The notes under the pieces were generated by a model. That model was not told the origin of the DNA. It ran no database searches and was given only the letters and a program-made list of their open reading frames with translations. Made by a program: the position numbers and the translations under genes. Below, piece by piece: positions 53,058 through 61,793 of a DNA stretch of 64,000 nt (positions within the stretch are counted from its first letter, which is position 1; every line of letters starts with the position of its first letter). Where the stretch lies: positions 1 through 64,000 of the forward strand of contig JBNAVY010000002.1 in NCBI GenBank assembly GCA_049700195.1, given 5' to 3'. Source of the stretch: JBNAVY01 sp049700195 (GTDB lineage: Bacteria; Bacillota; Thermoanaerobacteria; Thermoanaerobacterales; Thermoanaerobacteraceae).

Positions 53058-54935
53058 TTATATCAATGCAATTAATCTATAAATAAGACCAGCAATCAGC
53101 ATGCCATATAAAAAAGTAGAAATTGTAACAATCAATGCTCTTTTAAGGCCAAATTCTTTTATAAACATACCAAAAGCAATTATACATGGTATCTGAATTG
53201 ATGATGCTAAACCAAATGTAAATATCTGAAGATTTGTTAAAACGCTAGCAAAATCATAAGTACCCATGGCGTTAGCCAACATAGCTATTACAAGGTCCTT
53301 CTGCAAAAAACCATAGAGAAGTGGAATTATCGAATTTGCAGGAAGTCCAAGCCAGCTAACTGTTAAAAATTTAAAAGGATTTACTATATAATACGTAAGG
53401 TCATAATATTCAAATATTCCATACAATATTCCACCAGCTACTAAAAGTGGAATAACAACTATTACGAAATCCTCCATCCTCACCCATGCTTTTATAAAAA
53501 GATTCCTTATAACAGGCATACGATAAGGAGGCATTTCTTCTACAACAGGCAATTTTTCTTTTGAAATTACTACTCCTATAATCTTAGAAGTTAATATAAA
53601 TACAACAAAAAGTACAATATAAGTAAATATAAGATACCATATACCTGCATAATGCCCAACAACACCAAAAAGTATTGCATTTCTTGAAGAACAAGGCACA
53701 GTTGAATAAAGTATTGCAACTTTTAATCTGTCTTTAAAATCTCCTAATACTTTAGTAGATCTTATAGCTGGGACACTGCAGCCAAAACCTAACATTAAAG
53801 GAATAATTGCTTTTGCAGGAAGATTAAGTTTAGACATTATACCATTTAGTGCAATTATAAAACGAGATAAAACACCTGTATCCTCCATGAAAGTAAGTAT
53901 AATATAAAATATACCTACATATGGTACTGCAATGCTTATTCCCGCTGCAAGCCCAATAAATGCATTAAAAACAAGTACACTAAAAAAAGGATAATTTAGC
54001 AGATAATTGCTTATATTATTTGCATATTTTTCAAATAAATTGCCCAAAGTATCCTGAAAATAACCGCCAACATAAAATAAAACTAAAAATATAAATGACA
54101 GAACAGCCAAACTAAATATCGCACTTCCTAAAGGATTATGTATTATAAAATTATCAAGGAAATTCAAGCTGTTTTTTTTATCTTCTTTGTAAGTCAAAAT
54201 TTTCTGAGAAATATAAAAAGCATATCCTGCCCTTGTAATTACAATATCCTTAGAAATATTAAGATGTACTTCTTTATAACTTTGTTTTAAAGTTTCAAAA
54301 CTATTTAAATTTAAAATTTTAGATACCATATTTTCTTCTTCTAATACTTTTACAGCAATACCTCTTCTAGAGAATTTATCCGATAAATCTATTTTATCCT
54401 CTATTATTTTAATCATCTCTTCTATATAATCATCATAATAGACTTTATAATTTGACTTTCTAACTAATTTGAAAGATGATTTAAGTTTGTCAAACTCTTT
54501 TTTAAATGGATTTATAACAATTACAGGAACACCAAACAATTTTTCTAAAGCTTCTAAATCTATATTTATTCCTTTTTTCAATGCTTCTTCATAAAAATTT
54601 ACTGCTATTAAAAAAGGGACTCCCAGCTCTGCTAGTTGGAGAGAAATTATTAAGTTTCTCTCCAGTGCAAGAGCATCAAGAATTTGTATTACAAAATCGT
54701 AATTTTTCTCAAGTATCAACCTATAAGTAACTTTTTCTTCCTCACTGGTGGGAGTTAAACTATAAATTCCAGGAGTATCTATAAATTCCCAAACTTCATT
54801 TTCAACTTTTACACTTCCCTTGGTAACATCAACAGTTGTTCCAGGATAATTAGATACTATGACTTTTGCACCTGTTATAGTGTTTAAAAAAAGTGATTTT
54901 CCTACATTAGGCTGTCCTACTAATAAAGCTCTCAT
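53058..54935 (-). CDS. Divergent FeoB-type ferrous iron (or metal) transporter with altered G4 motif
   Basis: A 625-residue FeoB-family protein. A G domain has G1 GQPNVGKS (7-14), G2 Thr in NYPGTTVDVTKG, G3 DTPG (53-56), but G4 reads NFYE (113-116) where FeoB proteins have NxxD. The membrane part (about 265-625) keeps both gate motifs, MLGFGCSVPAIRSTK and TVPCSSRNAIL. GTP or metal specificity may therefore differ from FeoB1. The gene overlaps the DtxR-like gene by 29 bases and is followed by two KaiC-like genes. A complete canonical FeoB is encoded just upstream, so this is a second, specialised paralogue. It is smaller than FeoB1 (681). Confidence 0.88.
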   Translation of the reverse strand: MRALLVGQPNVGKSLFLNTITGAKVIVSNYPGTTVDVTKGSVKVENEVWEFIDTPGIYSLTPTSEEEKVTYRLILEKNYDFVIQILDALALERNLIISLQLAELGVPFLIAVNFYEEALKKGINIDLEALEKLFGVPVIVINPFKKEFDKLKSSFKLVRKSNYKVYYDDYIEEMIKIIEDKIDLSDKFSRRGIAVKVLEEENMVSKILNLNSFETLKQSYKEVHLNISKDIVITRAGYAFYISQKILTYKEDKKNSLNFLDNFIIHNPLGSAIFSLAVLSFIFLVLFYVGGYFQDTLGNLFEKYANNISNYLLNYPFFSVLVFNAFIGLAAGISIAVPYVGIFYIILTFMEDTGVLSRFIIALNGIMSKLNLPAKAIIPLMLGFGCSVPAIRSTKVLGDFKDRLKVAILYSTVPCSSRNAILFGVVGHYAGIWYLIFTYIVLFVVFILTSKIIGVVISKEKLPVVEEMPPYRMPVIRNLFIKAWVRMEDFVIVVIPLLVAGGILYGIFEYYDLTYYIVNPFKFLTVSWLGLPANSIIPLLYGFLQKDLVIAMLANAMGTYDFASVLTNLQIFTFGLASSIQIPCIIAFGMFIKEFGLKRALIVTISTFLYGMLIAGLIYRLIALI

Positions 54936-55482
54936 CTTTTAACACTCCCTCTATATTATCTCCTATTTTCTTATCCAGAACTATTAATCTTCTATGACTT
55001 TCTATCACTAATAAATCACTTCTTTTTTTTATGATTTTAAAATAACTCCCTGGTGCCAATCCAAGACCTATTAATCTGGATAAAATCATAGGATTATCTA
55101 TAGATAACTTTACAATAAATCCTGTATCATTTTGATTAAAATTATTTAATTTTAAAGGGGATGAGACATCTTCAAAAGCTACCTTTAAATCATTAGTATC
55201 ATAATGTTCTAAAGCATGAGCTATTTGGTGATTATAAACATTTTCTATAAATGTATGCTTTTCAAAAATTTCTTGTGACTTTAACTTCCCTTGAGATGTT
55301 AAACATACACTTTCTTTTGATATTTTTATATAATCGTCATTTTCTAAGCTTTTTAAGGCTTTTACGACATCCTCTTTTTCCAGTTTACTTTCCAAAGTTA
55401 TTTCATTAAATGTAGAGGTATTATCATCTTTCTCGCGCAAAAACCTTAAAATATCCTCTTTCAGGATTTTTAACCATTCCAT
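54907..55482 (-). CDS. DtxR/MntR-like metalloregulator with C-terminal FeoA domain
   Basis: A 191-residue regulator. Residues 1-65 form a winged HTH, about 70-120 a metal-binding dimerisation region with EKHTFIENVY and AHALEHY, which keeps the His/Glu/His pattern of MntR/DtxR sites, and about 122-191 a FeoA/SH3-like domain (IGLGLAPGSYFKIIKKRSDLLVIES). The FeoA part could let it sense metal or contact FeoB. It lies between canonical feoB and the second feoB and overlaps the latter, so it is its likely regulator. The start is the ATG at 55482, after GGGGGGAG. The operator is not recognisable by eye. Confidence 0.85.
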   Translation of the reverse strand: MEWLKILKEDILRFLREKDDNTSTFNEITLESKLEKEDVVKALKSLENDDYIKISKESVCLTSQGKLKSQEIFEKHTFIENVYNHQIAHALEHYDTNDLKVAFEDVSSPLKLNNFNQNDTGFIVKLSIDNPMILSRLIGLGLAPGSYFKIIKKRSDLLVIESHRRLIVLDKKIGDNIEGVLKDESFISRTA

Positions 55483-55501
55483 AATCTCCCCCCTTAGCAA
55501 A

Positions 55502-55645
55502 TCATTTTTTATTAATATTTAAAGAGCTACAATTATTTTTTAAAGGACAATTAGCACATTTATCATTTTTAATTCCACGTCTAAAACTATTATACAATAT
55601 CCATAATGAAAAAAGTCCTGCAGCAATTAAAATTATATACTCCAT
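55502..55645 (-). CDS. FeoB-associated Cys-rich membrane peptide
   Basis: A 47-residue gene too short for usual gene finders. It encodes one membrane helix (YIILIAAGLFSLWILYNSF) followed by a basic stretch and the motif DKCANCPLKNNCS, with three cysteines. This is the form of the FeoB_associated family, found after feoB in clostridia and other anaerobes, and possibly an electron or metal handling partner of FeoB. It starts 20 bases after feoB with an AGGTTGG ribosome binding site and ends 19 bases before the DtxR-like gene. Confidence 0.85.
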   Translation of the reverse strand: MEYIILIAAGLFSLWILYNSFRRGIKNDKCANCPLKNNCSSLNINKK

Positions 55646-55665
55646 AAAAACCAACCTCTCTTGTT

Positions 55666-57711
55666 TTAACTAAGCCCAATAAGCTTCCCTCCCTGATATA
55701 CAATAACTGCCATAATCCAACCCAAAATTAAAGTATAACCTACTGCAAAAAAAGTCCATTTCCATGAATTTGTTTCTCTTTTTATAGCAGCAATTGCGGC
55801 AACACAGGGTATATAAATTAAAGTCATAACCATAAAGGCATATGCTGATAAAGGTGTAAAATTTTGCTTTATGGCTGTAATTAAACCGTCACCTTCTGCA
55901 CTATATAAAACACCAAGAGTTCCAACAACAACTTCTTTAGCCAAAATACCAAAGATAAGAGATGAAGCTGCCTCCCATGTTCCAAATCCAGCAGGTTTTA
56001 ATATTGGTGCAACAAAATTTCCCAATCTACCTATTAAACTATCTGAACTTGCATATTCTACTCCCACCGGTAAATTTGATAATACCCAGATTAATATAAC
56101 TACACCTAAAATAATAGTCCCCGCTTTTTTAATAAATAAACTGCCTCTTTCCCACATGTGTATAAATAGTCCTTTTAATGTTGGAATTCTATAAGGTGGT
56201 AGTTCCATTATAAAAGGAGAAGTCTTGCCTTTAAATATAAATCTTTTAAAAATTTTTGCCATAATTATAGCTAATACAATTCCTAATAAATATATTGAAA
56301 ATACAACCAAGCCTTGATTTGCAGTAAAAAAAACTCCTGCAAACAAAACATAAACCGGTAATCTTGCGGCACATGACATCAAAGGATTTATCAATATTGT
56401 AATGAGTCTATCTTCTTTATTTTCCAGTGTCCTTGTTGCCATAATTCCTGGCACATTACATCCAAAACCCAAAATCATAGGTATAAAAGATTTCCCATGA
56501 AGGCCCAATGCATTCATCACTTTATCCATAACATAAGCAGCCCTTGCCATATACCCGCTGTCTTCTAAAATAGATATGACAAAAAATAATAAGAATATTA
56601 TTGGCACAAAAACAAGGACAGACCCAACACCGCCAACTATACCATCAACAAAAAAAGATATTATAAAATCATTAATACCAAAACTTGATAAACCATTACT
56701 TAAAATTTTACCAAACCAATCAAAAAAAGTTTCAATAAGGTCTGATAAAGGATTTCCTACAGCAAAAGTAAATTGAAAAATTGCCCACATAGCAACAAGA
56801 AAAATAGGTATCCCTAAATATTTGTTTGTAACAATTTTGTCAATTTTATCTGATAAAGTATATCTTTCCTCCTGTGTAAAATGTCTTGTAACACATTCTT
56901 TTGTAATACCAGAAATAATACCATATCTTTTATCAGCTATTATAATTTCCGGTTCTTCTCCAAATATCGCTTCTAATCTGTCTTTACTCTCTTTTAATTG
57001 TTTTATAATATCTTTATTATTATTTATCATTTGAGTTATATTTTCATCATTTTCTAAAAGTTTCAACGAAACCCAGCGCGGCAAAAATTCCTTGGATAAA
57101 ACCTTATCTTTTTTAATAACATTTTCTAATTTTTTTATTTCATCTTCAATTTCTTTTCCATAATTTATATTATATTTTTTTAAATTTTTTTTATTATAAA
57201 TTTCTAATGCAGTGTCTAAAAGTTCTCTAATCCCTTCACCTTTTGTTGCTACTGTTGGTATTACAGGTAAACATAAAATTTCTGATAATCTGTTTATATT
57301 AATTTCTATACCTTTTGCTTTGGCCTCATCTGACATATTTAAGGCAATTATAACTTCAGCCCCTAATTCAAGAAGCTGCATAGTAAGATATAAATTTCGT
57401 TCTAAATTAGTAGAATCAATTACATTAATAACAAGATCAGGTTTATCATAAATAATATAATTTCTCGCTACTATCTCGTCTTCTGAATATGCACCTAAAC
57501 TGTAAGTACCAGGTAGATCAACAATATTTATATTCTGACCTTGATATTTAAGTTTTCCTTCTTTTTTTTCGACTGTTACTCCTGACCAATTACCAACATG
57601 TTGCCTGGATCCTGTAAGTTCATTAAAAAGACTTGTTTTACCAGCATTTGGGTTTCCAGCAAGAGCTATTACTAGTTCATTTTTTTGTGTTATAAAATTA
57701 TCTGATGTCAT
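55666..57711 (-). CDS. feoB: Ferrous iron transporter FeoB
   Basis: A 681-residue canonical FeoB. The G domain has GNPNAGKT (19-26), DLPG (65-68) and NMSD (125-128). The guanine dissociation-like helix bundle follows. The membrane part has gates MILGFGCNVPGIMATR and SCAARLPVYVLF with essential Cys. It imports Fe(II) under anaerobic conditions. It has an AGGGAGG ribosome binding site. A 197-base AT-rich gap separates it from the second feoA without any gene or clear promoter. It is followed by the Cys-rich peptide. Confidence 0.96.
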   Translation of the reverse strand: MTSDNFITQKNELVIALAGNPNAGKTSLFNELTGSRQHVGNWSGVTVEKKEGKLKYQGQNINIVDLPGTYSLGAYSEDEIVARNYIIYDKPDLVINVIDSTNLERNLYLTMQLLELGAEVIIALNMSDEAKAKGIEININRLSEILCLPVIPTVATKGEGIRELLDTALEIYNKKNLKKYNINYGKEIEDEIKKLENVIKKDKVLSKEFLPRWVSLKLLENDENITQMINNNKDIIKQLKESKDRLEAIFGEEPEIIIADKRYGIISGITKECVTRHFTQEERYTLSDKIDKIVTNKYLGIPIFLVAMWAIFQFTFAVGNPLSDLIETFFDWFGKILSNGLSSFGINDFIISFFVDGIVGGVGSVLVFVPIIFLLFFVISILEDSGYMARAAYVMDKVMNALGLHGKSFIPMILGFGCNVPGIMATRTLENKEDRLITILINPLMSCAARLPVYVLFAGVFFTANQGLVVFSIYLLGIVLAIIMAKIFKRFIFKGKTSPFIMELPPYRIPTLKGLFIHMWERGSLFIKKAGTIILGVVILIWVLSNLPVGVEYASSDSLIGRLGNFVAPILKPAGFGTWEAASSLIFGILAKEVVVGTLGVLYSAEGDGLITAIKQNFTPLSAYAFMVMTLIYIPCVAAIAAIKRETNSWKWTFFAVGYTLILGWIMAVIVYQGGKLIGLS

Positions 57712-57908
57712 TATAATCCTCCCTAATATAATTTTATTGTTATAAATTTACATAACCTAAATCAAATTTATATAAATAATACATATAAAAATAATATAAA
57801 AACTTTTATATTTAAATTTATTTTAATATTTTAATTAATTTTTCTTGAATATAAATACTCATTCAGATTTTATATTTTAAAATTATAAATCTTAAAAATT
57901 AATAAAGT

Positions 57909-58151
57909 TCATATCTCTTCTACTTTAACTTTTTGTGCTACACCAAAACCTAAAACCAACCTTGTATCTCCTAAAGCTAAAATAATTGGACCCATATTAT
58001 TTTGAATCACATATATTACAGATCCTTTATTAAGTCCTAAATCTAAAAGCCTTCTTCTAACTTTTTCACCACCAGTAATTTCTGAAATAACTGCTTTTTG
58101 ACCAGTTGATAACATATTAAGTGGAATTAAAATCTTTCCTTTATTTATCAC
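57909..58151 (-). CDS. feoA: FeoA protein, second copy
   Basis: An 80-residue SH3-like FeoA: AVISEITGGEKVRRRLLDLGLNKGSVIYVI is the family signature. It is thought to contact and regulate FeoB. The start is GTG at 58151, after GGAGGTGG, one base past the stop of the first feoA. A longer TTG reading overlaps that gene without a ribosome binding site. The ending VAQKVKVEEI is usual. Confidence 0.92.
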   Translation of the reverse strand: MINKGKILIPLNMLSTGQKAVISEITGGEKVRRRLLDLGLNKGSVIYVIQNNMGPIILALGDTRLVLGFGVAQKVKVEEI

Positions 58152-58152
58152 T

Positions 58153-58392
58153 TTAAACCACCTCCACTTCAATCAAAGCAGCTTCAGATCTTCTAAGAGT
58201 TAATTTATAATTTAAAACTGAAATTTCAATAGGATCGCCTAAAGGGGCTATCCCATCTATTTTCACTTGTGTACCATGTATAATCCCCATATCCATAAGC
58301 CGCCTTCTTAATTCTTTTTCAGCTTTTAATTTTATTACCTTTGCTTTTGTCCCAACAGAAAGTTTATCCAAAGTTAAAACTTCAGTTTTCAT
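58153..58392 (-). CDS. feoA: FeoA protein, first copy
   Basis: A 79-residue FeoA with KAKVIKLKAEKELRRRLMDMGIIHGTQVKI and IEISVLNYKLTLRRSEA. It leads the feoA-feoA-feoB operon behind a Fur-type box. Tandem feoA genes are frequent in clostridia. An AAGGAGG ribosome binding site precedes the ATG. Confidence 0.94.
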   Translation of the reverse strand: MKTEVLTLDKLSVGTKAKVIKLKAEKELRRRLMDMGIIHGTQVKIDGIAPLGDPIEISVLNYKLTLRRSEAALIEVEVV

Positions 58393-58444
58393 TATAAATC
58401 CTCCTTAATATAAAATTACCGATATAATTGATATCAAATAATAT

Positions 58445-58473
58445 ATGATAGTGATAATCGTTATCATTATCAT
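58445..58473. promoter_or_regulatory. Fur box upstream of the feo operon
   Basis: ATGATAGTGATAATC and its near mirror image GTTATCATTATCAT form a 29-base almost perfect palindrome around the core GATAATCGTTATC. It matches the classical Fur box pattern of GATAAT repeats. It lies about 53 bases upstream of the first feoA. The Fur-family protein at 47.5 kb is a candidate binder. Confidence 0.8.
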
Positions 58474-58510
58474 ATACATGATATCATAATTTAAATGCCT
58501 CGTCAATATA

Positions 58511-58540
58511 AAAAAAAGCACTAAAAAGTGCTTTTTTTTT
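58511..58540 (-). terminator. Terminator of the DUF1847 gene
   Basis: AGCACT and AGTGCT pair over AAAA, with long A and T runs on the two sides. It lies directly after the stop codon of the DUF1847 gene. Confidence 0.85.
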
Positions 58541-58541
58541 A

Positions 58542-59144
58542 TTATACATTTGCCATTTCCAAACCTTTTACAGGACAATGGGCATATTTTCTATCTTTAG
58601 CTATTAATGTTGTAACTAAAGCTTTGGAATATTTATTAAATAAAATATCATGACCGACACATAAACCAATTACAATGTTAAGGTCAGTATTTTCCTGATT
58701 CATAATTTCAGCTTGCGTTATAGGATTACAAGTTGCAGTAAAACCTTCATTTGCCTTTTTAATATCTATATCCTCTATATCTATAGATCCAACCTTACAA
58801 CAAACAGGAACTATTTTTAAATCATATTTTTCTAAAAGTTTTATAAATTGTTTAGCTTCTCTACTCATAGAATAACAAAAAGCAATACCTATTGTCCTAA
58901 AATTCATCTGCATTATAAACTCCAATATTTCTTCTGTCCTGCTTCTTAATTCGCCACTATTAGTTTTGGGAAGCGAATTTGCAAAATCCATTATTTTATG
59001 AACAGTTTCATCTTTTTTGTATATAGCTTTAGATTGTTCAATTATATCTCTTCTTTCAATCGTAGGACAATTTTTAGGATAATTCCCTTCCCCTTTGGCA
59101 CATGGTTTATTTGGACATATACCACATGTATAAATTGATTTCAT
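58542..59144 (-). CDS. DUF1847-family metal-binding protein
   Basis: A 200-residue cytosolic protein with many cysteines: YTCGICPNKPC at the start, NCPTIE, VPVCCKVGS, TATCNPITQA, GLCVGHD and HCPVKG at the end. This matches the DUF1847 family of likely metal- or cluster-binding proteins in anaerobes, of unknown function. The start is set at the ATG at 59144, after GGGGTGA. A 17-base palindrome just upstream could be an operator. It adjoins the iron gene block on one side and TrmO and the ABC transporter on the other. Confidence 0.82.
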   Translation of the reverse strand: MKSIYTCGICPNKPCAKGEGNYPKNCPTIERRDIIEQSKAIYKKDETVHKIMDFANSLPKTNSGELRSRTEEILEFIMQMNFRTIGIAFCYSMSREAKQFIKLLEKYDLKIVPVCCKVGSIDIEDIDIKKANEGFTATCNPITQAEIMNQENTDLNIVIGLCVGHDILFNKYSKALVTTLIAKDRKYAHCPVKGLEMANV

Positions 59145-59156
59145 ATTTTTCACCCC

Positions 59157-59173
59157 TTGTATACTGTATACAA
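59157..59173. promoter_or_regulatory. Palindromic operator candidate before the DUF1847 gene
   Basis: TTGTATACTGTATACAA is a perfect 17-base palindrome directly upstream of the DUF1847 ribosome binding site. A similar element, TGTATAATGTATAC, occurs at 62975-62988 before the metal/cobalamin ABC transporter. The two may be sites for one regulator. Confidence 0.5.
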
Positions 59174-59330
59174 TATTCACTAAAAAATTGTAACATAAAA
59201 TCATCTTTATAGCAAGAGTTAATTTATATGTTACTAAAATATACCATACTGTCAAATATTATATTTATAGTATTTTTTATAATTATATTTAATTATTATG
59301 AAAAATTTTTTTATTAAAAAATTAAAAATT

Positions 59331-59750
59331 TTACTCTAAAACATCATCAGGACCCTTAACACTATCAAGATCATAAACATAGGTTTTAATATCTAATATA
59401 GGGCTTTTGTCTAAAGCATCAACACCCTTTACATAAAGTTTATTTCCTTCAACTTTAAGAAGATCTGCAACACAAAATGCTATTGGATTTGGTCTGTTTG
59501 GCGAACGCGTTCCAAAAACGCCTTTTACCTCAGGCCCCCAAGGTGTTGCTGACTTTAATATATCTCTTTTAGCTAAATGTTGCCAATATAAAACTATTAT
59601 ATGTTTTCTTTTTTCAATATCTAAAAGACCATCTACATATTCTGGATATATTTCCAAAACAACTTCACTACTACTCATTCTTCCTTGAAATGGTGCATCT
59701 TTTTTCCCCTTGTACGGACTATGTATTACACCAATAGAAACTAATTCCAA
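59331..59750 (-). CDS. trmO: TrmO (TsaA-like) tRNA m6t6A37 methyltransferase family protein
   Basis: A 139-residue TsaA/VirR-like protein. It has IGVIHSPYK at the start, then PFQGR, the SAM contact region YWQHLAKRDILK, and the diagnostic GVFGTRSPNRPNPIAFCVADLL block. In E. coli TrmO adds a methyl group to t6A37 of tRNA-Thr. Stand-alone members may do the same or act on other substrates. The start is TTG at 59750, eight bases after AAGGAG. Confidence 0.9.
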   Translation of the reverse strand: MELVSIGVIHSPYKGKKDAPFQGRMSSSEVVLEIYPEYVDGLLDIEKRKHIIVLYWQHLAKRDILKSATPWGPEVKGVFGTRSPNRPNPIAFCVADLLKVEGNKLYVKGVDALDKSPILDIKTYVYDLDSVKGPDDVLE

Positions 59751-59917
59751 AATTAACACTCCTTTAACTCTATTTAAAATAACAAAAAGAAAATTTTTTA
59801 AAAGTTATCAATAGAATAGTTTTTATGTTGTCTACTTTAAGAATAATAAATAATTTATGAATTTTATTCTTATATATAAAATAAAAAACTCAAAAGTAAG
59901 CTTTAAAGTTTAAAATT

Positions 59918-60670
59918 TTAAAGTGGAATAACTATCTTCATTCCGCGAACATTCTCTACAATTACAGGTATATCATAAACTGCTTGTATATTTGACTCAG
60001 TCATAACTTCTTCGCCTCCATATGCATATATTGTATTATCTTTTAAAAGTAAAAATTTATCAGAAAATCTTAGAGCTAAATTTAAATCATGTATTATGAC
60101 AATTGCTGCTATATTCTGCTCTTTTACAGTGTGTTTTATTATTTTTAAAACTTCAATCTGATTTTTTAAGTCTAAATTATTTGTAGGTTCATCTAAAAGC
60201 ATTACAAGAGGCTGTTGTGCCAATGCCCTTGCAATTACAACTTTTTGTAACTCCCCACCACTTAATTCACTTAAATATCTTAAAGACAAATCTTCTAAAT
60301 TAAATTTATTTATTACATCATTAACAATCTTTAGATCTTTTTTAGAAACATCCCATTTTATATGAGGCTTTCTACCTAAAAGAACAGCATCAAAAACAGT
60401 AAAACGACCATTCTCATTCTTTTGTGCTACATATCCTATTTTTTTAGCTATTTCTATACGGCTTAACTTTAACAAATCTTCTTTTTCTATATATATAGTT
60501 CCTTTATGTGGTTTTAAAATATTATTTATACACTTAAGTAGAGTAGATTTACCGGCGCCATTATTGCCTAAAATGGATAATAACTCTCCTCTTTTTAGTT
60601 CAAATTTAACATCTTTTAAAACTGGAATACTACTATAACTAAAATCAATACCATTAATATTTAAAATCAT
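59918..60670 (-). CDS. FecCD-type ABC transporter ATPase
   Basis: A 250-residue ATPase with Walker A GNNGAGKST, Q-loop VAQKNEN, signature LSGGELQKV, Walker B VMLLDEPTNNLD and switch His in IVIIHDLNLA. This is the form of FecE/BtuD/FepC ATPases. It starts four bases inside the permease gene. It energises uptake of an iron chelate, haem or cobalamin by the permease and binding lipoprotein encoded upstream. Confidence 0.94.
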   Translation of the reverse strand: MILNINGIDFSYSSIPVLKDVKFELKRGELLSILGNNGAGKSTLLKCINNILKPHKGTIYIEKEDLLKLSRIEIAKKIGYVAQKNENGRFTVFDAVLLGRKPHIKWDVSKKDLKIVNDVINKFNLEDLSLRYLSELSGGELQKVVIARALAQQPLVMLLDEPTNNLDLKNQIEVLKIIKHTVKEQNIAAIVIIHDLNLALRFSDKFLLLKDNTIYAYGGEEVMTESNIQAVYDIPVIVENVRGMKIVIPL

Positions 60671-61731
60671 TTTTTATACCCCCTTGACAAAACATAAAGA
60701 AAAACAGGGGCTCCCAAAAATGATGTTATTGCACCTACCGGAAGTACAACTGGTGAGATTACTGTCCTCCCTAAGGTATCGGATGCTAAAAGTATTAAAC
60801 CACCCATAAAAGATGAAGCTGGAATTAAAAATCTATGATCTGCACCTATTAATCTTCTCATTATGTGTGGACCAACGAGTCCTATAAAACCAATAATACC
60901 TACAAAAGAAGTTATTGTTGCAGCAATTAAGGAAGAAATAAGCATCCCATAAAGCCTTATTTTCTCCACATCAACGCCAAGCCCTTTTGCAGTTTCCTCT
61001 CCACTATCTAATGCATTGTAATTCCACCTATTAAACATAAAATATATAAGAGATAATATAACAACTATAGTCATTATTATTAAATCTCTCCATGATGTAC
61101 GCCCTATATCACCAAAAGTCCAAAAAACAACTGAAGCAACTTTTACATCATCTGCAAAATATTGTAGAATCATTGTTATGGCTGAAAATAAAGAACCTAA
61201 TGCTACACCTGCTAAAACCATAGCTTCAGGCGTTACTTTAAAATTTTTTGCAAGCATTAATACAACTAATGTTGCACCCATAGAACCTAAAAAAGCAAAA
61301 ATTACCACCAAATATGAATTATTAATAATTACTGAATCTGTATTATTTGTAGTTCCAGCTCCAAAAACTATTATAGCTAATGCAGCCCCAAAAGCAGCCC
61401 CTTGTGAAATCCCTAATGTAAATGGTGATGCTAATGGGTTTCTTAAAATACTCTGTGAAACACATCCTGCGACTGAAAGTCCAATGCCGCCAACAATAGC
61501 AGTCAGTACTCTTGGCATTCTGATATTCCAAACAATAATATTAAATCTTTCACTACCTTTCCCTAACAAAGTTTTAATTACATCAGTGGTACTTATACCT
61601 GCAGAACCAGCATTAATGGCATAAATAGCAAGAATTACCGTTGCTAAAGCTGTAAATAATATTATTAATAATTTTCTTTTTATATATTTATTATAACTTG
61701 CTGGTATAGTATCTTTAATAGGATGACTCAA
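60667..61731 (-). CDS. FecCD-family ABC transporter permease
   Basis: A 354-residue permease with about ten membrane segments. The FecCD signature NIRMPRVLTAIVGGIGLSVAG and the ATPase-contact loop in GFIGLVGPHIMRRLIGADHRFLIP are present. The start is TTG, after GGAGATGTAG. A hairpin lies between it and the binding-protein gene. It imports iron chelates, haem or cobalamin, and the exact substrate is not set by sequence. Confidence 0.94.
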   Translation of the reverse strand: MSHPIKDTIPASYNKYIKRKLLIILFTALATVILAIYAINAGSAGISTTDVIKTLLGKGSERFNIIVWNIRMPRVLTAIVGGIGLSVAGCVSQSILRNPLASPFTLGISQGAAFGAALAIIVFGAGTTNNTDSVIINNSYLVVIFAFLGSMGATLVVLMLAKNFKVTPEAMVLAGVALGSLFSAITMILQYFADDVKVASVVFWTFGDIGRTSWRDLIIMTIVVILSLIYFMFNRWNYNALDSGEETAKGLGVDVEKIRLYGMLISSLIAATITSFVGIIGFIGLVGPHIMRRLIGADHRFLIPASSFMGGLILLASDTLGRTVISPVVLPVGAITSFLGAPVFLYVLSRGYKK

Positions 61732-61755
61732 AACTACATCTCCTTTGCAATTATT

Positions 61756-61784
61756 ATATTCCCGCCATTTTTAGACGGGAATAT
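61756..61784 (-). repeat. Intra-operon hairpin between binding-protein and permease genes
   Basis: ATATTCCCG (61756-61764) and CGGGAATAT (61776-61784) are perfect inverted arms over eleven bases. No U-tract follows on the minus strand, so an RNA-stability role for the binding-protein message is more likely than termination. Confidence 0.5.
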
Positions 61785-61793
61785 TAAAAAATG

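Noticed and set aside
53058..54935. FeoB2 gene as a pseudogene or duplicated fragment of feoB
   Set aside because: The frame is full-length, gate motifs are conserved, and sequence differs strongly from FeoB1, so it is an old paralogue and not a recent or decayed copy.
61178..61624. Plus-strand frame of 148 codons opposite the FecCD permease gene
   Set aside because: It is a shadow of a membrane-protein gene; Ala/Pro/Thr-rich translation and no start signal.
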